Source: Crossiella sp. CA-258035 (GTDB lineage: Bacteria > Actinomycetota > Actinomycetes > Mycobacteriales > Pseudonocardiaceae). Taken from it: DNA of 64,000 bases. The stretch lies in contig NZ_CP116413.1 of assembly GCF_030064675.1 (NCBI RefSeq), positions 8,461,501 to 8,525,500 of the forward strand, given 5' to 3'. The notes below the pieces were generated by a model that saw nothing but the letters and a program-made list of their open reading frames with translations, searched no databases and was not told where the DNA came from. Below, one piece after another: positions 50,044 to 59,481 of the stretch; within the stretch, counting starts at the first letter, position 1, and each line of letters starts with the position of its first letter. The translations under genes were made by a program, and so were the position numbers.

Positions 50044-50453
50044 GGACCGTCTTTCTCTGTTCGCCTCTGGTGTGTCCGGTGGTTATGCGGGGCTCCTCCG
50101 TAACCCGAGGTCGGGCGTGTCGCCCGATTCCGCGCCCCATTTCCACCTGAGACGTCCCACTGGGATTGGGAGGATTCCGCGCGTGTCGCCTAGAAGTCAG
50201 CCCGGCTGCGACACACGAGCTGCGCCTCTCAGGCACGCGGAGCGGCCCGACGCAAGTCGGGCACGAGTAGCAAAGATACCTGGCTCCTACCTGGAGGGTC
50301 AAAACGGGGGCCGCCCCGCCTGTGGATACTCCCCGCGCAGGTGGTGGCGGGTGTGGATGCGCCGGATCGACGCACACCGTAACCGGCTTCACGGTAGCTT
50401 CCCTGTGACCCCGCCCGCCGCCGCGGTGGCCCACCAGCACTAGGAGTACCCGC
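50044..50453. promoter_or_regulatory. Divergent region between rpsL and the toxin operon
   Basis: 410 nt. It carries the rpsL leader, with a promoter-like pair at 50273-50302, and must hold the promoter of the plus-strand effector operon, which I could not identify. No other gene is visible. Confidence 0.5.
50273..50302 (-). promoter_or_regulatory. rpsL: Candidate rpsL promoter
   Basis: Minus-strand TTGACC and TATCTT with 18 nt between. CCGTTTTGACCCTCC around the upstream hexamer is identical to that at the rplM candidate (4113-4142). Leader of about 220 nt to rpsL. Confidence 0.55.
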
Positions 50454-50972
50454 ATGTTCGACTTCGACGCAGAGAACGCCGAGCTGGAGGCACGCAACGC
50501 CCAGCTGCGCGATCGCGTCGACGACATGATGCGTGACCTGCGGGAGAAGACCGACAACCTGCGCGAGGCGCAGGCCAGGATGGCCGCCGTGGTGGGCGAG
50601 GCCAGCTCACCCGATGGTGTGGTGACCGCCACGGTCGGGGCCAACGGCGTGCTGAGCAAACTGACCCTCTCGCCGCGCGCCTTCGAGCGGGTCACCCCGG
50701 AGAGCCTGGCCAGGACCATCACCGGCGTGGTGCGCGAGGCCGCGGCCAACGCGCAGGAGCAGATCCAGGAGGAACTGGCCCCGCTGGCCACCGAGGACGA
50801 GCCCATGATCGACCTGCCGGACCTGCTGCCCGGCGCGCCCTCGCTGCAGGACCTGTTGCGGATCCCGCCGGTGGAAGAAGTGACGGAGAACACGAAACCG
50901 GCGCACCGCAGGCCGGAGTCGGAGGAGGACGAGGACGGCTACGGGTCGGTGTTCCGGAAGGACGGTTGGTGA
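50454..50972 (+). CDS. YbaB/EbfC-like protein
   Basis: 172 residues. An N-terminal coiled-coil (AELEARNAQLRDRVDDMMRD) is followed by a short beta core (VTATVGANGVLSKLTLSPRAF) and another helix, the YbaB/EbfC layout. The C-terminal 70 residues are acidic and Pro-rich. YbaB proteins bind DNA as dimers, but actinobacterial versions placed before WXG100 genes may instead have an unknown role in type VII secretion. The next gene's ATG overlaps its stop (TGATG). First gene of the operon that ends with the ADP-ribosylglycohydrolase-like gene. Confidence 0.75.
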   Translation: MFDFDAENAELEARNAQLRDRVDDMMRDLREKTDNLREAQARMAAVVGEASSPDGVVTATVGANGVLSKLTLSPRAFERVTPESLARTITGVVREAAANAQEQIQEELAPLATEDEPMIDLPDLLPGAPSLQDLLRIPPVEEVTENTKPAHRRPESEEDEDGYGSVFRKDGW

Positions 50973-51289
50973 TGTCCGGCAAGACGCGGCAGAACGCCGA
51001 CGGCATCCGGGCCGGAGCGGGCAGGCTCAGCCGGGTGGGCGACGACCTGGCCAAGGCGGCCACCAGCCTGCAGTCGGCGCTGACCGGTGAGGGGCAGTGC
51101 TGGGGCAACGACGAGTCCGGCCAGGCCTTCGCCAAGGACTACGTGCCTGCCGCGGACGCGGTGAGCAAGGGCATCGCCGACGTCGCGCAGGGTCTGATCA
51201 ACGTGGCCAAGGGCCTCAACGACCAGGCGACCACCATGGAGCAGGCCGACACCGGCGGCGCGGCGAACCTCAAGGCGAGTGGCAGTTGA
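50972..51289 (+). CDS. WXG100-like secretion target
   Basis: 105 residues from the ATG at 50972, overlapping the upstream stop; earlier TTG or GTG codons at 50966 and 50969 are in frame. Two helices are separated by a turn containing CWGN (Trp44-Gly45), a variant of WXG. It probably pairs with the WXG-like head of the giant protein encoded 44 nt downstream and serves as its export partner. This is the arrangement seen with CpnT/LXG toxins and their small partners, though the partner function here is inferred. Confidence 0.75.
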   Translation: MSGKTRQNADGIRAGAGRLSRVGDDLAKAATSLQSALTGEGQCWGNDESGQAFAKDYVPAADAVSKGIADVAQGLINVAKGLNDQATTMEQADTGGAANLKASGS

Positions 51290-51333
51290 GCAGGGGCGCG
51301 CGCCGCTAGCGGCGGGATGGGGAGCACGAGCTC

Positions 51334-54300
51334 GTGGGAATCGAACTGCCTGGCTGGCTGCAGTGGCTGGCGCCCATCGTGGTGGGCTCGGAGTGGCCGG
51401 AGGGTGACGAGACCGCGCTGATGCGGCTCAGCCAGGCGTGGGAGAAGGCCTCGGGCGACGTCGAGAGCGCGCTGCGCAACGCCGAGAACGCCGTCCGTGA
51501 GGCCCGCTCGCACATGGAGGGCGACGCGGCCAAGGCCTTCGACGAGTTCTGGAAGAAGCTGGCCCAGGGCGGCGAGGGCGCCTTGCCCAAGCTCCAGGAG
51601 CTGACCAAGACGCTCAGCTCGGCCTGCAAGAACTGCTCCTTGCAAGTCGAGTACGCGAAACTGTCCATCATCGCGGCGCTGATCCTGCTGGCCGCGCAGA
51701 TCGCGGCCATGATCGCGGCCGCCTTCGTCAGCTTCGGCGCGAGCACCGCGGGCATCCCGGTCGCCCAGATGGCGACCAGGGTGGTCGTGCAGGGCATCTT
51801 CCGCAGGCTGATCCAGACCATCGTGCAGCGCTTCGGCACCAACCTGCTGCGCCGCCTGGTGATCAACGTGGGCATCGAGGTGGCCGCCGGGGTGGCCATC
51901 GACGCCGGTGTGCAGCTGTTCCAGATGGCCAAGGGCAGCCGCGACTCCTGGGACACCAGCCTGACCATGGACGCGGCCAAGTCCGGCGCGATCTCCGGCC
52001 TGGTCGGCGGCGCGGTCAGCGGCGGCATGGGCAAGGCCTTCGGTGACGGCGTCGGCGACGGCATCGGCAAGACCATGGGCAAGAACGCGCTGGAAGAGGG
52101 CCTGACCGGGATGGGCTCGGCGGCCGCGGAAGGCGCGCTGAGCGGCAACTTCGACCTCAAGGACGTGGCCCTCGGCGGCACCTCCGGCGCGGTCTCCGGC
52201 GGCCTGGGCGGCGCCAAGGAGAGCTTCGACGCCAGGTCCATGGCCAACCTGGCCTCGCTGGACACGAACCTGGGCAACGTGGGCGGCACCGGCGACGGCG
52301 GCCGCGCGGCGCCCCCGTCGGCACCGCCCGCGCCCGACCTCTCCGGGCCGAGTCCGAGCCCCAGCCCGAGCCCGAGCTCCAGCTCCAGTTCCGGTGACTC
52401 GGGCGGCGGCTCGGGCGGCGGACCCGGTGGTTCCGGCTTCAGCGGTGGTTCCGGCGGCGGCTCCGGCGGCGCGCACAGCGGCGGACCGGGCGGCGGCTCG
52501 GGTGACGGACCGGCTCCCCGCGGCAACCAGGACAGCACCTCGACCTCCGGCGTCGCCCCGCCAGAGGCCCCGCCGGTGCGCCCGCAGAGCGACGGTGGTC
52601 CGCAGGGCCAGCCCGCGCAGGGTCCGGCGCACCAGCAGCAACAGCAGCCGCAGTTCGGCCCGTCCGGCCAGCAGCCGCAGGGCACGCCGCCACCGGGCGG
52701 TCAGCCGCCTGCGGGTGGCGGCACGCCCGCGCCGCGCGGGCCGATGGGTGGCACGCCGCCGATGGGCGGCGGTCCCAGCCCGACCCCGGGCGGCGGTCCC
52801 TCGCCGTCGGGTTCCGGGCCGGCGCACTCGCCGAACACCGCGGGCCCCAGCCCGACCCCGAGTTCAGGGCCGAGCCAGTCGCCCGGCACCAGCCCAGCAC
52901 CCGGCTCCGGCCCGACCCCCGGTTCCGGCCCCACGCCGGGCTCCGGCCCCACTCCCGGCCACACGCCTGGTCCGGGTCCCTCGCCGACCCCCGGCGGCCA
53001 GCCCGGCCACGCCCCCGGCACGCAGCCCGCCCCTGGCGCGCACCCGCCGGCGGGCCACGTCGGCGTGCAGCCGGTGCCGGGTGGAGTCGTGGGCCGTCCC
53101 GGCTCGGCTCCGGGCTTCGGCCCCGGTTTCGGACCAGGCTTCGGCCCGACGCCCGGCCCCGCTCCCGCTCCGCCACCGCCCGGCCAGCCGCCCGCGCCGC
53201 CGATGAACCTGCGCCAGGACGGCGCTCCGGCCATGACCCCGGACACGGCGCTGGTCACCACGCCGCCGATCCAGGTGGACGGCCCGGCCGCGCCGCCGCC
53301 CACGCGTCCGGCCGGTCCGCCTCAGCACGGTCCGGTCTCGCCTGGCGAGCAGCCGCCCGCGCGGCCCGCGCCGGTGACCGCCGACGAGGCGCCCGCGCCG
53401 CGCAGGCCCGCGCCGCTGCCGGACCACCTGGCCGGGCTGGAGCCCAAGATCCAGCGGTCCCAGGCCGGGATCGTGTTGCACGCCTTCGAGGACCGGTTCT
53501 CCTCCGGTTCGCACGCCAGCATGCGGGTGGCGGCCGATCCCGGCCGGTTCACCGTGGACCTGCACGGTTCGGCGAACCAGGTCAAGGTCGGCGACCAGCA
53601 GCTGTCCGCGCGCGACCTGGCCGACATCATCCGGTCGAACCCGGACTGGGACGGGCAGCAGCCGATCCGGTTGATCTCCTGCCAGACCGGTGGCGGCGAG
53701 GACGGGTTCGCCGCCCAGCTCTCCCGCGAGCTCGGCGTCGAGGTGCTGGCGCCGACCAAGGACGCCTGGGTCGACGCCAACGGCAACGTCTTCGCCAGCA
53801 GCGCGCACCTGGACACCCGGCCGGGCCGCGAGTACAGCCCCGGCTGGCCGCCCAACGGCGAGTGGGCCACCTTCCGGCCGGATGGCACCAGCCAGCCGCA
53901 CAACCAGCCGCACCCGCCCGGCCACGCGCCGACCTGGGGTGACAACCCGCCCAGCACGAGCCCGCGCGAGGTCTGGCGGCGCGGCGAGCACGAGCCAGCG
54001 AACAGCTCGATGGACCCGCGCCGGTTCCAGCCGCCACAGCCGCACGCCACCCCGCCGCCGGGCAGTCCGCCAGAGCCGCCCGACACCGTCCACAGTGGAC
54101 CTGATGAGTCGTCCACTGTGGACACTCAGCGACCGGATGTCGAGCCGCCGCAAGCCGATCCGGATCCACTTCCGGAGTCCACAGAGGACCGTCCGCAGGA
54201 GTTCGCGCCCGACGGCGACTACCTCGGCAACCCGGACTACCAGGCGAGCCAGGCCGATCTCGAGCACATGCTCGCCTCCGACTACGGGCGTCAGCTCTTC

Positions 54301-57300
54301 GCGCAGGACATGGCGGACATGCGCGAGCTGGCCGAGTCCCGGCCGGAGCTGCGCGCGCTGCTGGAGCGGGTGCCCGCGGAGCAGGTCGCGGCCCTGTTCG
54401 GCTACACGGTGGACCACTCCTTCCGCGAGTTGAACGCGGCGCTGCGGCACGGCGATCCCGAGGCGCTGGCCAAGTTCGACGGCCAGATCCGGATGATCAC
54501 CTCGGCGCTCAACGAGATGCCGGCCTTCGAGGGCCGGGTCACCCGCAACGTCTACTTCGACAACCCGGCGCACATCGACCTCATGGTGCAGGGCTACGAG
54601 CCGGGGTCGGTGATCACCGAACGCTCCTTCACCAGCACCACCGCCGGTGAGCGCAGCCCGGTCGGTGGCCAGGTCAAGATGGTGATCAACTCGCTGACCG
54701 GCCGGGACATCACCACGGCCGCGCTCAAGTCCGAGGGCGAGGTGCTGTTCGCGCCGGGCACCAGCTTCGAGGTGACCGCCAGGTACCAGGACGCCAAGGG
54801 CCGCTGGGTCATCGAGATGACCGAGGTGCCCACCCCGCGCAACCCGGACGGCTCGCTGGTCAACCCGCCGATGGCCAAGCTGCCGGACGTCCCCGCGCCG
54901 AAGTCCACGCTGGCCGACTCCCTGGCCACCGGCGACCGGCTGAGCCCGCTGTCGGCCCGCCTGGACGCTCCCGTCCCGGTGCCGGCCCGCCCGGACGTGC
55001 CACCGCCGAGCCAGACGGTCCGCCAGGACGCCCCGCCGCAAGCGCCGCCGCGGCAAGAACCGCCCGTCCAGCCCTCGGCCGGACCGCTTCCCGGCACCGC
55101 TCGACCCGACCTGCCGCCAGCCGCGCCCGCGGACCTGCCGCCAACCGGTGGTCCGGTCCGGTCCGACCTGCCCCCAGCGGGCGGCCCGGCCCGGCCGGAT
55201 TTGCCGCCAGCCGCTGGACCGGCTCGCACCGACCTGCCACCTCCCGGCGGTCCGGCTCGCACCGATCTGCCCCTTTCGGGCGGCGCGCCTCGGCCCGACC
55301 TGCCACCGCCCGGTGGACCCGCTCGGCCCGACCTGCCGCCAGCGGGCGGACCGGTCCGGTCCGACCTGCCCCCTCCCGGCAGCGCTCGCCCGGATCTGCC
55401 GCCCCCCGGCCCACGTCCCGAGGCTGGACCGCCCCGGCAAGACGCCCCGGCCCAGCCGCTGCGCCAGCCCGGACAACCGATGGTCCGGCACACCCTCCCG
55501 CCGGAGGGCCCCGGGCCGCGGTTCGATCCGAACCAGGGCAGGCCGCAGTTCGGCGCGCCTGGTCGGCCGGTGGACCCGAACGCGCCCACCCCGCCGCAGG
55601 GCTTCCCGCGCCACGGTGACGGCCGGACTTCCCTGCCGCCGCAGGGTTTCCAGCAGCCTGGTGGGCCGCAGCGCCAGGTGGACCCGAACGCGCCGACCCC
55701 GCCGAGGGGTATGCCGCCGCAGGGGCAGCGGTTCGCGCCGCCGCCCGGGGGGTTCCCGCCGAACCAGCCGCCGCGTACCGGTGGGCCGCGCCGGGACCTG
55801 CCGCCGATGGCGCCGGGACAGGGTGGCCACCCGCCGATGCCGCCGCGGCACGACGGTGGACCGCGCCGGGATCTGCCGCCGGCCGGTGGTCCGCGCCGGG
55901 ACGCTCCCGCCGGTTTCCCGAACCGGGACAACACCGGTCGCGCGCCCGTGCCGCCGCCCGGCCGGATGCCTCCCGGCCGAGTTCCCCCGGGTCACACCGT
56001 GCCGCCGCCTGGTGTCGCCGGGCCGCGCTTCGACGCCCCGCCGCCTCGCCCGCCCGCGCCGGTGTTCCAGCCGAACCGGTTGGACCAGGGCAGCCAGCGG
56101 GATCCGCGCACCGACTTCGGCATGGACCGCTCGCAGCCGACCAGTTTTGGGCCGGTCGGTTCCGACTACGTCGATCCGCGGGTGCAGGCCGAGCGGCAGG
56201 CGCAGCAGGACCGGGCGAACTACGACGCCAAGATGCGCGAGCTGGAGCAGCGCGCGCGGCGGGACGAGATCGACCCCAGGGACGAGATCGCGCTCAAGCA
56301 CTGGAAGGCGGAGCAGGCCCAGCTCAACGCGCAGCCGAGCCAGCAGGTCCAGCCGCCGTCGGACCAGGCGCTGCCGCGGCCGACCAGGGAACGGCCGCTC
56401 GGCGAGCTGCTGAACTTCAGGCGGGACCCGGAGAGCCTCGGACTGCGCGACGGCGACCTGGACCTGATGCACCGCACCAGGTCCGGGATGTCGATCTACC
56501 CGCCGCACCAGGGTGCGCACCTGGACTCCGCCCGGCTGGTCCGGCCGGATCCGCACCGGTTCACCGTCGACCTGCACGGCGGGCCCAACTCGGTCCAGTT
56601 CGGCCGCGGCCGGGTGGACGCGAACACGCTGGCCGAGGTGATCAGGGCCAATCCGGACTGGAACGGCCAGCCGATCCGGCTGCTGTCCTGCCAGACCGGG
56701 CACCAGTTCGCCGCGCAACTGGCCGCGGCGCTGCAGGTCCCGGTCACCGCGAGCCGGTCCGACGTCTGGGTCGACACCAAGGGCAACGTCTTCGCCAGCA
56801 GCAACATCGCCAGCGACGGCTCGCCGCCGCGGCCGGGCTGGCCGCCGAACGGCGAGTGGGTCACCGTTGACCCCAGGGGCAACGAGCACCCGCACCACGG
56901 CGGCTTCGTGCCGGGCGACCCTGGTGTGTGGGGCCCCGAGGGCCCGCAGGATCCCGGGGCCGGGGCGTTCCAGCGCGGTGCGGACACCGACAGCGCGCCG
57001 GAGCCGGTGGACCCGCCGGATGGCAGGCAGGCCGACCCGGTGCCGGGCGAGCACTACACGTTCACCGACGGCACCGACTACGAGACCCAGTACTCGCACG
57101 CGCAGCTGGACAACTCGACCGGTTTCCCCGCGCGGCTGGACGACCTGCTCGGCAACGCCAGCGCCGAGCTGGGTTTTGAGGTCACCAGGGCGGACTTCGA
57201 GCGGATCCGCAACACCCCGATCGAGGACTTCACGCCGGACGACGCGGTGGTCATGCACGCCATCCGCGACCAGGTCCAGGCGGCCTCCGGGGACATGCTG

Positions 57301-59481
57301 CAGCGCGCGCTGACCGCGGAAGCGGCCACGAACCTGTTGCTGAACAAGGTGATCCCGCCACCGCCGGACCCGCAGGCCGGCCGGTTCGGCGTGCCGAACG
57401 AGACCAAGGGCTTCACCGCCAGGTACAGCGACGTGGCGCACCTGCGCACGCCGGCCGAGGTGATCGAGGGCCTTCGGCTGGACTACACCGACACCGGCTA
57501 CGAGGGCCGCAACGGGCGGCCGCCGTACGAGTTCGGTGACGAGAGCGTGGTCTCGCTGCGGTTCCCGTTCGACCCCGGCACGGTGGATGAGGCCGACGGC
57601 TCGACCCGGCAGCGGACGCCGCAGGAGGCCATGCCGGTCGCCTACGGCAACCACGCGGCGGGCGCGCCGTTCCCGATGGGCGGCAGCACCACGGTCGACC
57701 CGCCCTTCGCCGGGCACGGGTTCACCGGCAGCCGGGACAACCCGGTGCCGGAGTTCGAGCTGTCCGCGCACCCGTTCACCGAGCCAGCCGAGATCTGGCT
57801 GACCAACCGCGACGGCGAGACCACGCTGCTCGGCGCGTACGACCCGGCCACCGGCCAGTGGAAGATCACCGCTGAGGGCGAGGCCTACACGCGGGCGCAG
57901 GAGCAGCGGGTGGCCGACTTCCAGGCCGCCAAGGCCGCGGCCGAGGCGGCTCCCCCTGCCGACCGCGGCGATGACGACCCGGAGGACCCACCGGCGGCCA
58001 CCGGCACCGCCGAACCGCCGCCGGGCGGGCCGCCACCGCCGCCACCGGCCTTCGCCATGCCGGAGAACACCGACGCCACAACGGAATCCGCCGCCGAGTC
58101 CACAGTGGACACTCCGGCAGTGGAGCCGGGCGCGGACCGGGCACCCGAGGACGAGGCCGTGGACGACCCGGTCACCGACACCCAGGACGGTCCGACCGAA
58201 CCCGAGCCGCCGCTGTCCGAGCGCGTCGGCGACCCGGAGGCGGAAGCCCGCCGGGACGAGGCCGTGGACGCCGCCGCGGACCGGCTGGGCATCACCGACC
58301 CCGAACAGCGGGCGGCGCTGGCCGACTCCTACGAGGTGGCCAGGGAGTACACCGCGCCGGTGATCGTCGACCTCGCCGTGCGGATGGTGGACGACCTGCG
58401 GGAGATGGTCGCGGACAACCCCGAGCACCGGGTGGTCTTCCTCGGCCGGGACGGGCACAGCCTGGCGCTGGCCGCGCGCACCCTGGACCCGGAGTTCTTC
58501 GACCGGCACTGCGGCGAGGTGGTGCTCTCCAGGGCGGTGGCCGAGACCGCGGTGCTCGACCTCGAGCGCAGCACCGGCAGGCCGTTCGAGGGCATCGAGG
58601 CCTTCCGGGACAGCCGCAAGATCGACGAGAGCCTGGTGGACGGCGCCTACGAACGCCTCACCGACTACCTGCGCGCCAGCGGCGTGCCGGTGGACGAGGC
58701 GGGGGCCTCGATCAGCCTGGTGGACACCAGCTACAAGGGCACCGTCCAGGAGCTGCTCTCCGCGATCTACGACGAGGCCAGCTTCCAGGGCCACTACGCC
58801 TTCCACGGCCAGGAACCCACCGACCCGCACCCGGACAACAAGAAGGGCTACGCGGTCGACCTGGGGCCCGATGAGGGCCAGGGCAGGCCACTGGACGAGC
58901 TGCCGACCGACCCGGGCCGCACCTTCGCCCACCAGGACGCGATCGGCATCATCGAGGAGACCCTGCACGGCACCCTGTCCAGCCCGCGCGGGGTGGGCGC
59001 GGAGGGCCCGGCCCAGGTGCCTTCGCGGCAGGAGGCCGATCCGCTGGCCGGGCTCAACCCGCTGCGGGTGGCCGCGCCGTTCACCGACCCCTCGGTGCGC
59101 GAGGGCGCGATGGAGGTCAACCTGCGCGCGGTCGGCGACTGCGCCGCGCACGTGGCGGACCGGCGGGCCGAGGGCGCGGACTGGCGGGGCGAGCTGACCG
59201 CCTCGGCCGAGCACGGCCGGGACGGGGTGCGTTCCTGGGTCGGCCAGGACGAGGCCACCGACCCGCGGTTCGAGCGGGTGATGGACTCGCTGGTGCGCAG
59301 GCACGACAAGAAGTCGGTCAACCAGATCATGGCCGTCATCGACTCGGCCGGGCTGACCGGGGAGCAGGCCCAGCGGGTGTGGGCCGCCTACGATCAGTGC
59401 GGCTCCAAGCAGGAGCGCAAGCAGTTCGCCCAGGCGTTCGAGGAGAACCCCGCGATGCTGGAGGGGTCAACCGGTGGGTGA
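51334..59481 (+). CDS. Giant polymorphic toxin with ADP-ribosyltransferase domain
   Basis: 2,715 residues from a GTG preceded by GGGGAG. The layout, by residue, is as follows. 1-105 is a WXG-like head (LPGWLQWLAPIVVGSEWPEGDE) resembling CpnT. 110-134 is a transmembrane helix, with a Gly-rich hydrophobic tail to about 310. 330-700 is Pro/Gly/Ser-rich linker. 705-850 is His/Cys module 1 (His744 in DLHG, Cys783 in SCQTG). 955-1175 is an arginine-type mono-ADP-ribosyltransferase with Arg1071, Ser1101 (FTST) and the ExE pair Glu1134/Glu1136 followed by VLFAPGTSF. 1250-1640 is proline repeats. 1740-1880 is His/Cys module 2 (His1748, Cys1786). 1910-2185 is an unrecognised domain. 2310-2560 is HAD-like (GRDGHS at Asp2373; LVDTSYKGT at Asp2464). 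No Sec signal. Export via ESX and action on another cell or host are inferred. Confidence 0.85.
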   Translation: MGIELPGWLQWLAPIVVGSEWPEGDETALMRLSQAWEKASGDVESALRNAENAVREARSHMEGDAAKAFDEFWKKLAQGGEGALPKLQELTKTLSSACKNCSLQVEYAKLSIIAALILLAAQIAAMIAAAFVSFGASTAGIPVAQMATRVVVQGIFRRLIQTIVQRFGTNLLRRLVINVGIEVAAGVAIDAGVQLFQMAKGSRDSWDTSLTMDAAKSGAISGLVGGAVSGGMGKAFGDGVGDGIGKTMGKNALEEGLTGMGSAAAEGALSGNFDLKDVALGGTSGAVSGGLGGAKESFDARSMANLASLDTNLGNVGGTGDGGRAAPPSAPPAPDLSGPSPSPSPSPSSSSSSGDSGGGSGGGPGGSGFSGGSGGGSGGAHSGGPGGGSGDGPAPRGNQDSTSTSGVAPPEAPPVRPQSDGGPQGQPAQGPAHQQQQQPQFGPSGQQPQGTPPPGGQPPAGGGTPAPRGPMGGTPPMGGGPSPTPGGGPSPSGSGPAHSPNTAGPSPTPSSGPSQSPGTSPAPGSGPTPGSGPTPGSGPTPGHTPGPGPSPTPGGQPGHAPGTQPAPGAHPPAGHVGVQPVPGGVVGRPGSAPGFGPGFGPGFGPTPGPAPAPPPPGQPPAPPMNLRQDGAPAMTPDTALVTTPPIQVDGPAAPPPTRPAGPPQHGPVSPGEQPPARPAPVTADEAPAPRRPAPLPDHLAGLEPKIQRSQAGIVLHAFEDRFSSGSHASMRVAADPGRFTVDLHGSANQVKVGDQQLSARDLADIIRSNPDWDGQQPIRLISCQTGGGEDGFAAQLSRELGVEVLAPTKDAWVDANGNVFASSAHLDTRPGREYSPGWPPNGEWATFRPDGTSQPHNQPHPPGHAPTWGDNPPSTSPREVWRRGEHEPANSSMDPRRFQPPQPHATPPPGSPPEPPDTVHSGPDESSTVDTQRPDVEPPQADPDPLPESTEDRPQEFAPDGDYLGNPDYQASQADLEHMLASDYGRQLFAQDMADMRELAESRPELRALLERVPAEQVAALFGYTVDHSFRELNAALRHGDPEALAKFDGQIRMITSALNEMPAFEGRVTRNVYFDNPAHIDLMVQGYEPGSVITERSFTSTTAGERSPVGGQVKMVINSLTGRDITTAALKSEGEVLFAPGTSFEVTARYQDAKGRWVIEMTEVPTPRNPDGSLVNPPMAKLPDVPAPKSTLADSLATGDRLSPLSARLDAPVPVPARPDVPPPSQTVRQDAPPQAPPRQEPPVQPSAGPLPGTARPDLPPAAPADLPPTGGPVRSDLPPAGGPARPDLPPAAGPARTDLPPPGGPARTDLPLSGGAPRPDLPPPGGPARPDLPPAGGPVRSDLPPPGSARPDLPPPGPRPEAGPPRQDAPAQPLRQPGQPMVRHTLPPEGPGPRFDPNQGRPQFGAPGRPVDPNAPTPPQGFPRHGDGRTSLPPQGFQQPGGPQRQVDPNAPTPPRGMPPQGQRFAPPPGGFPPNQPPRTGGPRRDLPPMAPGQGGHPPMPPRHDGGPRRDLPPAGGPRRDAPAGFPNRDNTGRAPVPPPGRMPPGRVPPGHTVPPPGVAGPRFDAPPPRPPAPVFQPNRLDQGSQRDPRTDFGMDRSQPTSFGPVGSDYVDPRVQAERQAQQDRANYDAKMRELEQRARRDEIDPRDEIALKHWKAEQAQLNAQPSQQVQPPSDQALPRPTRERPLGELLNFRRDPESLGLRDGDLDLMHRTRSGMSIYPPHQGAHLDSARLVRPDPHRFTVDLHGGPNSVQFGRGRVDANTLAEVIRANPDWNGQPIRLLSCQTGHQFAAQLAAALQVPVTASRSDVWVDTKGNVFASSNIASDGSPPRPGWPPNGEWVTVDPRGNEHPHHGGFVPGDPGVWGPEGPQDPGAGAFQRGADTDSAPEPVDPPDGRQADPVPGEHYTFTDGTDYETQYSHAQLDNSTGFPARLDDLLGNASAELGFEVTRADFERIRNTPIEDFTPDDAVVMHAIRDQVQAASGDMLQRALTAEAATNLLLNKVIPPPPDPQAGRFGVPNETKGFTARYSDVAHLRTPAEVIEGLRLDYTDTGYEGRNGRPPYEFGDESVVSLRFPFDPGTVDEADGSTRQRTPQEAMPVAYGNHAAGAPFPMGGSTTVDPPFAGHGFTGSRDNPVPEFELSAHPFTEPAEIWLTNRDGETTLLGAYDPATGQWKITAEGEAYTRAQEQRVADFQAAKAAAEAAPPADRGDDDPEDPPAATGTAEPPPGGPPPPPPAFAMPENTDATTESAAESTVDTPAVEPGADRAPEDEAVDDPVTDTQDGPTEPEPPLSERVGDPEAEARRDEAVDAAADRLGITDPEQRAALADSYEVAREYTAPVIVDLAVRMVDDLREMVADNPEHRVVFLGRDGHSLALAARTLDPEFFDRHCGEVVLSRAVAETAVLDLERSTGRPFEGIEAFRDSRKIDESLVDGAYERLTDYLRASGVPVDEAGASISLVDTSYKGTVQELLSAIYDEASFQGHYAFHGQEPTDPHPDNKKGYAVDLGPDEGQGRPLDELPTDPGRTFAHQDAIGIIEETLHGTLSSPRGVGAEGPAQVPSRQEADPLAGLNPLRVAAPFTDPSVREGAMEVNLRAVGDCAAHVADRRAEGADWRGELTASAEHGRDGVRSWVGQDEATDPRFERVMDSLVRRHDKKSVNQIMAVIDSAGLTGEQAQRVWAAYDQCGSKQERKQFAQAFEENPAMLEGSTGG
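52321..53400 (+). repeat. Pro/Gly/Ser linker with GSGPTP-type repeats
   Basis: About 360 codons of low-complexity sequence inside the giant protein. Units such as GSGPTP recur three times in a row near 52900-52960, with FGPGFGPGFGP near 53115. This is a flexible spacer between the membrane head and the first His/Cys module. Confidence 0.8.
55090..55415 (+). repeat. Tandem GGPARPDLPPA-type repeats
   Basis: About eight imperfect copies of an 11-12-residue unit (GGPARPDLPPA, with variants PVRSDLPP and PARTDLPP), or 33-36 nt at the DNA level. It is the core of the second linker, between the ADP-ribosyltransferase domain and module 2. Copy number probably varies between strains. Confidence 0.85.

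Noticed and set aside
55090-55415. Short-spaced repeats that could suggest a CRISPR array
   Set aside because: They are imperfect coding repeats of a Pro-rich linker, in frame, without unique spacers.
52864-59304. A 2,146-residue minus-strand open frame through the giant toxin gene
   Set aside because: Antisense shadow of the toxin; composition is Arg/Gly/His-rich with no domains.
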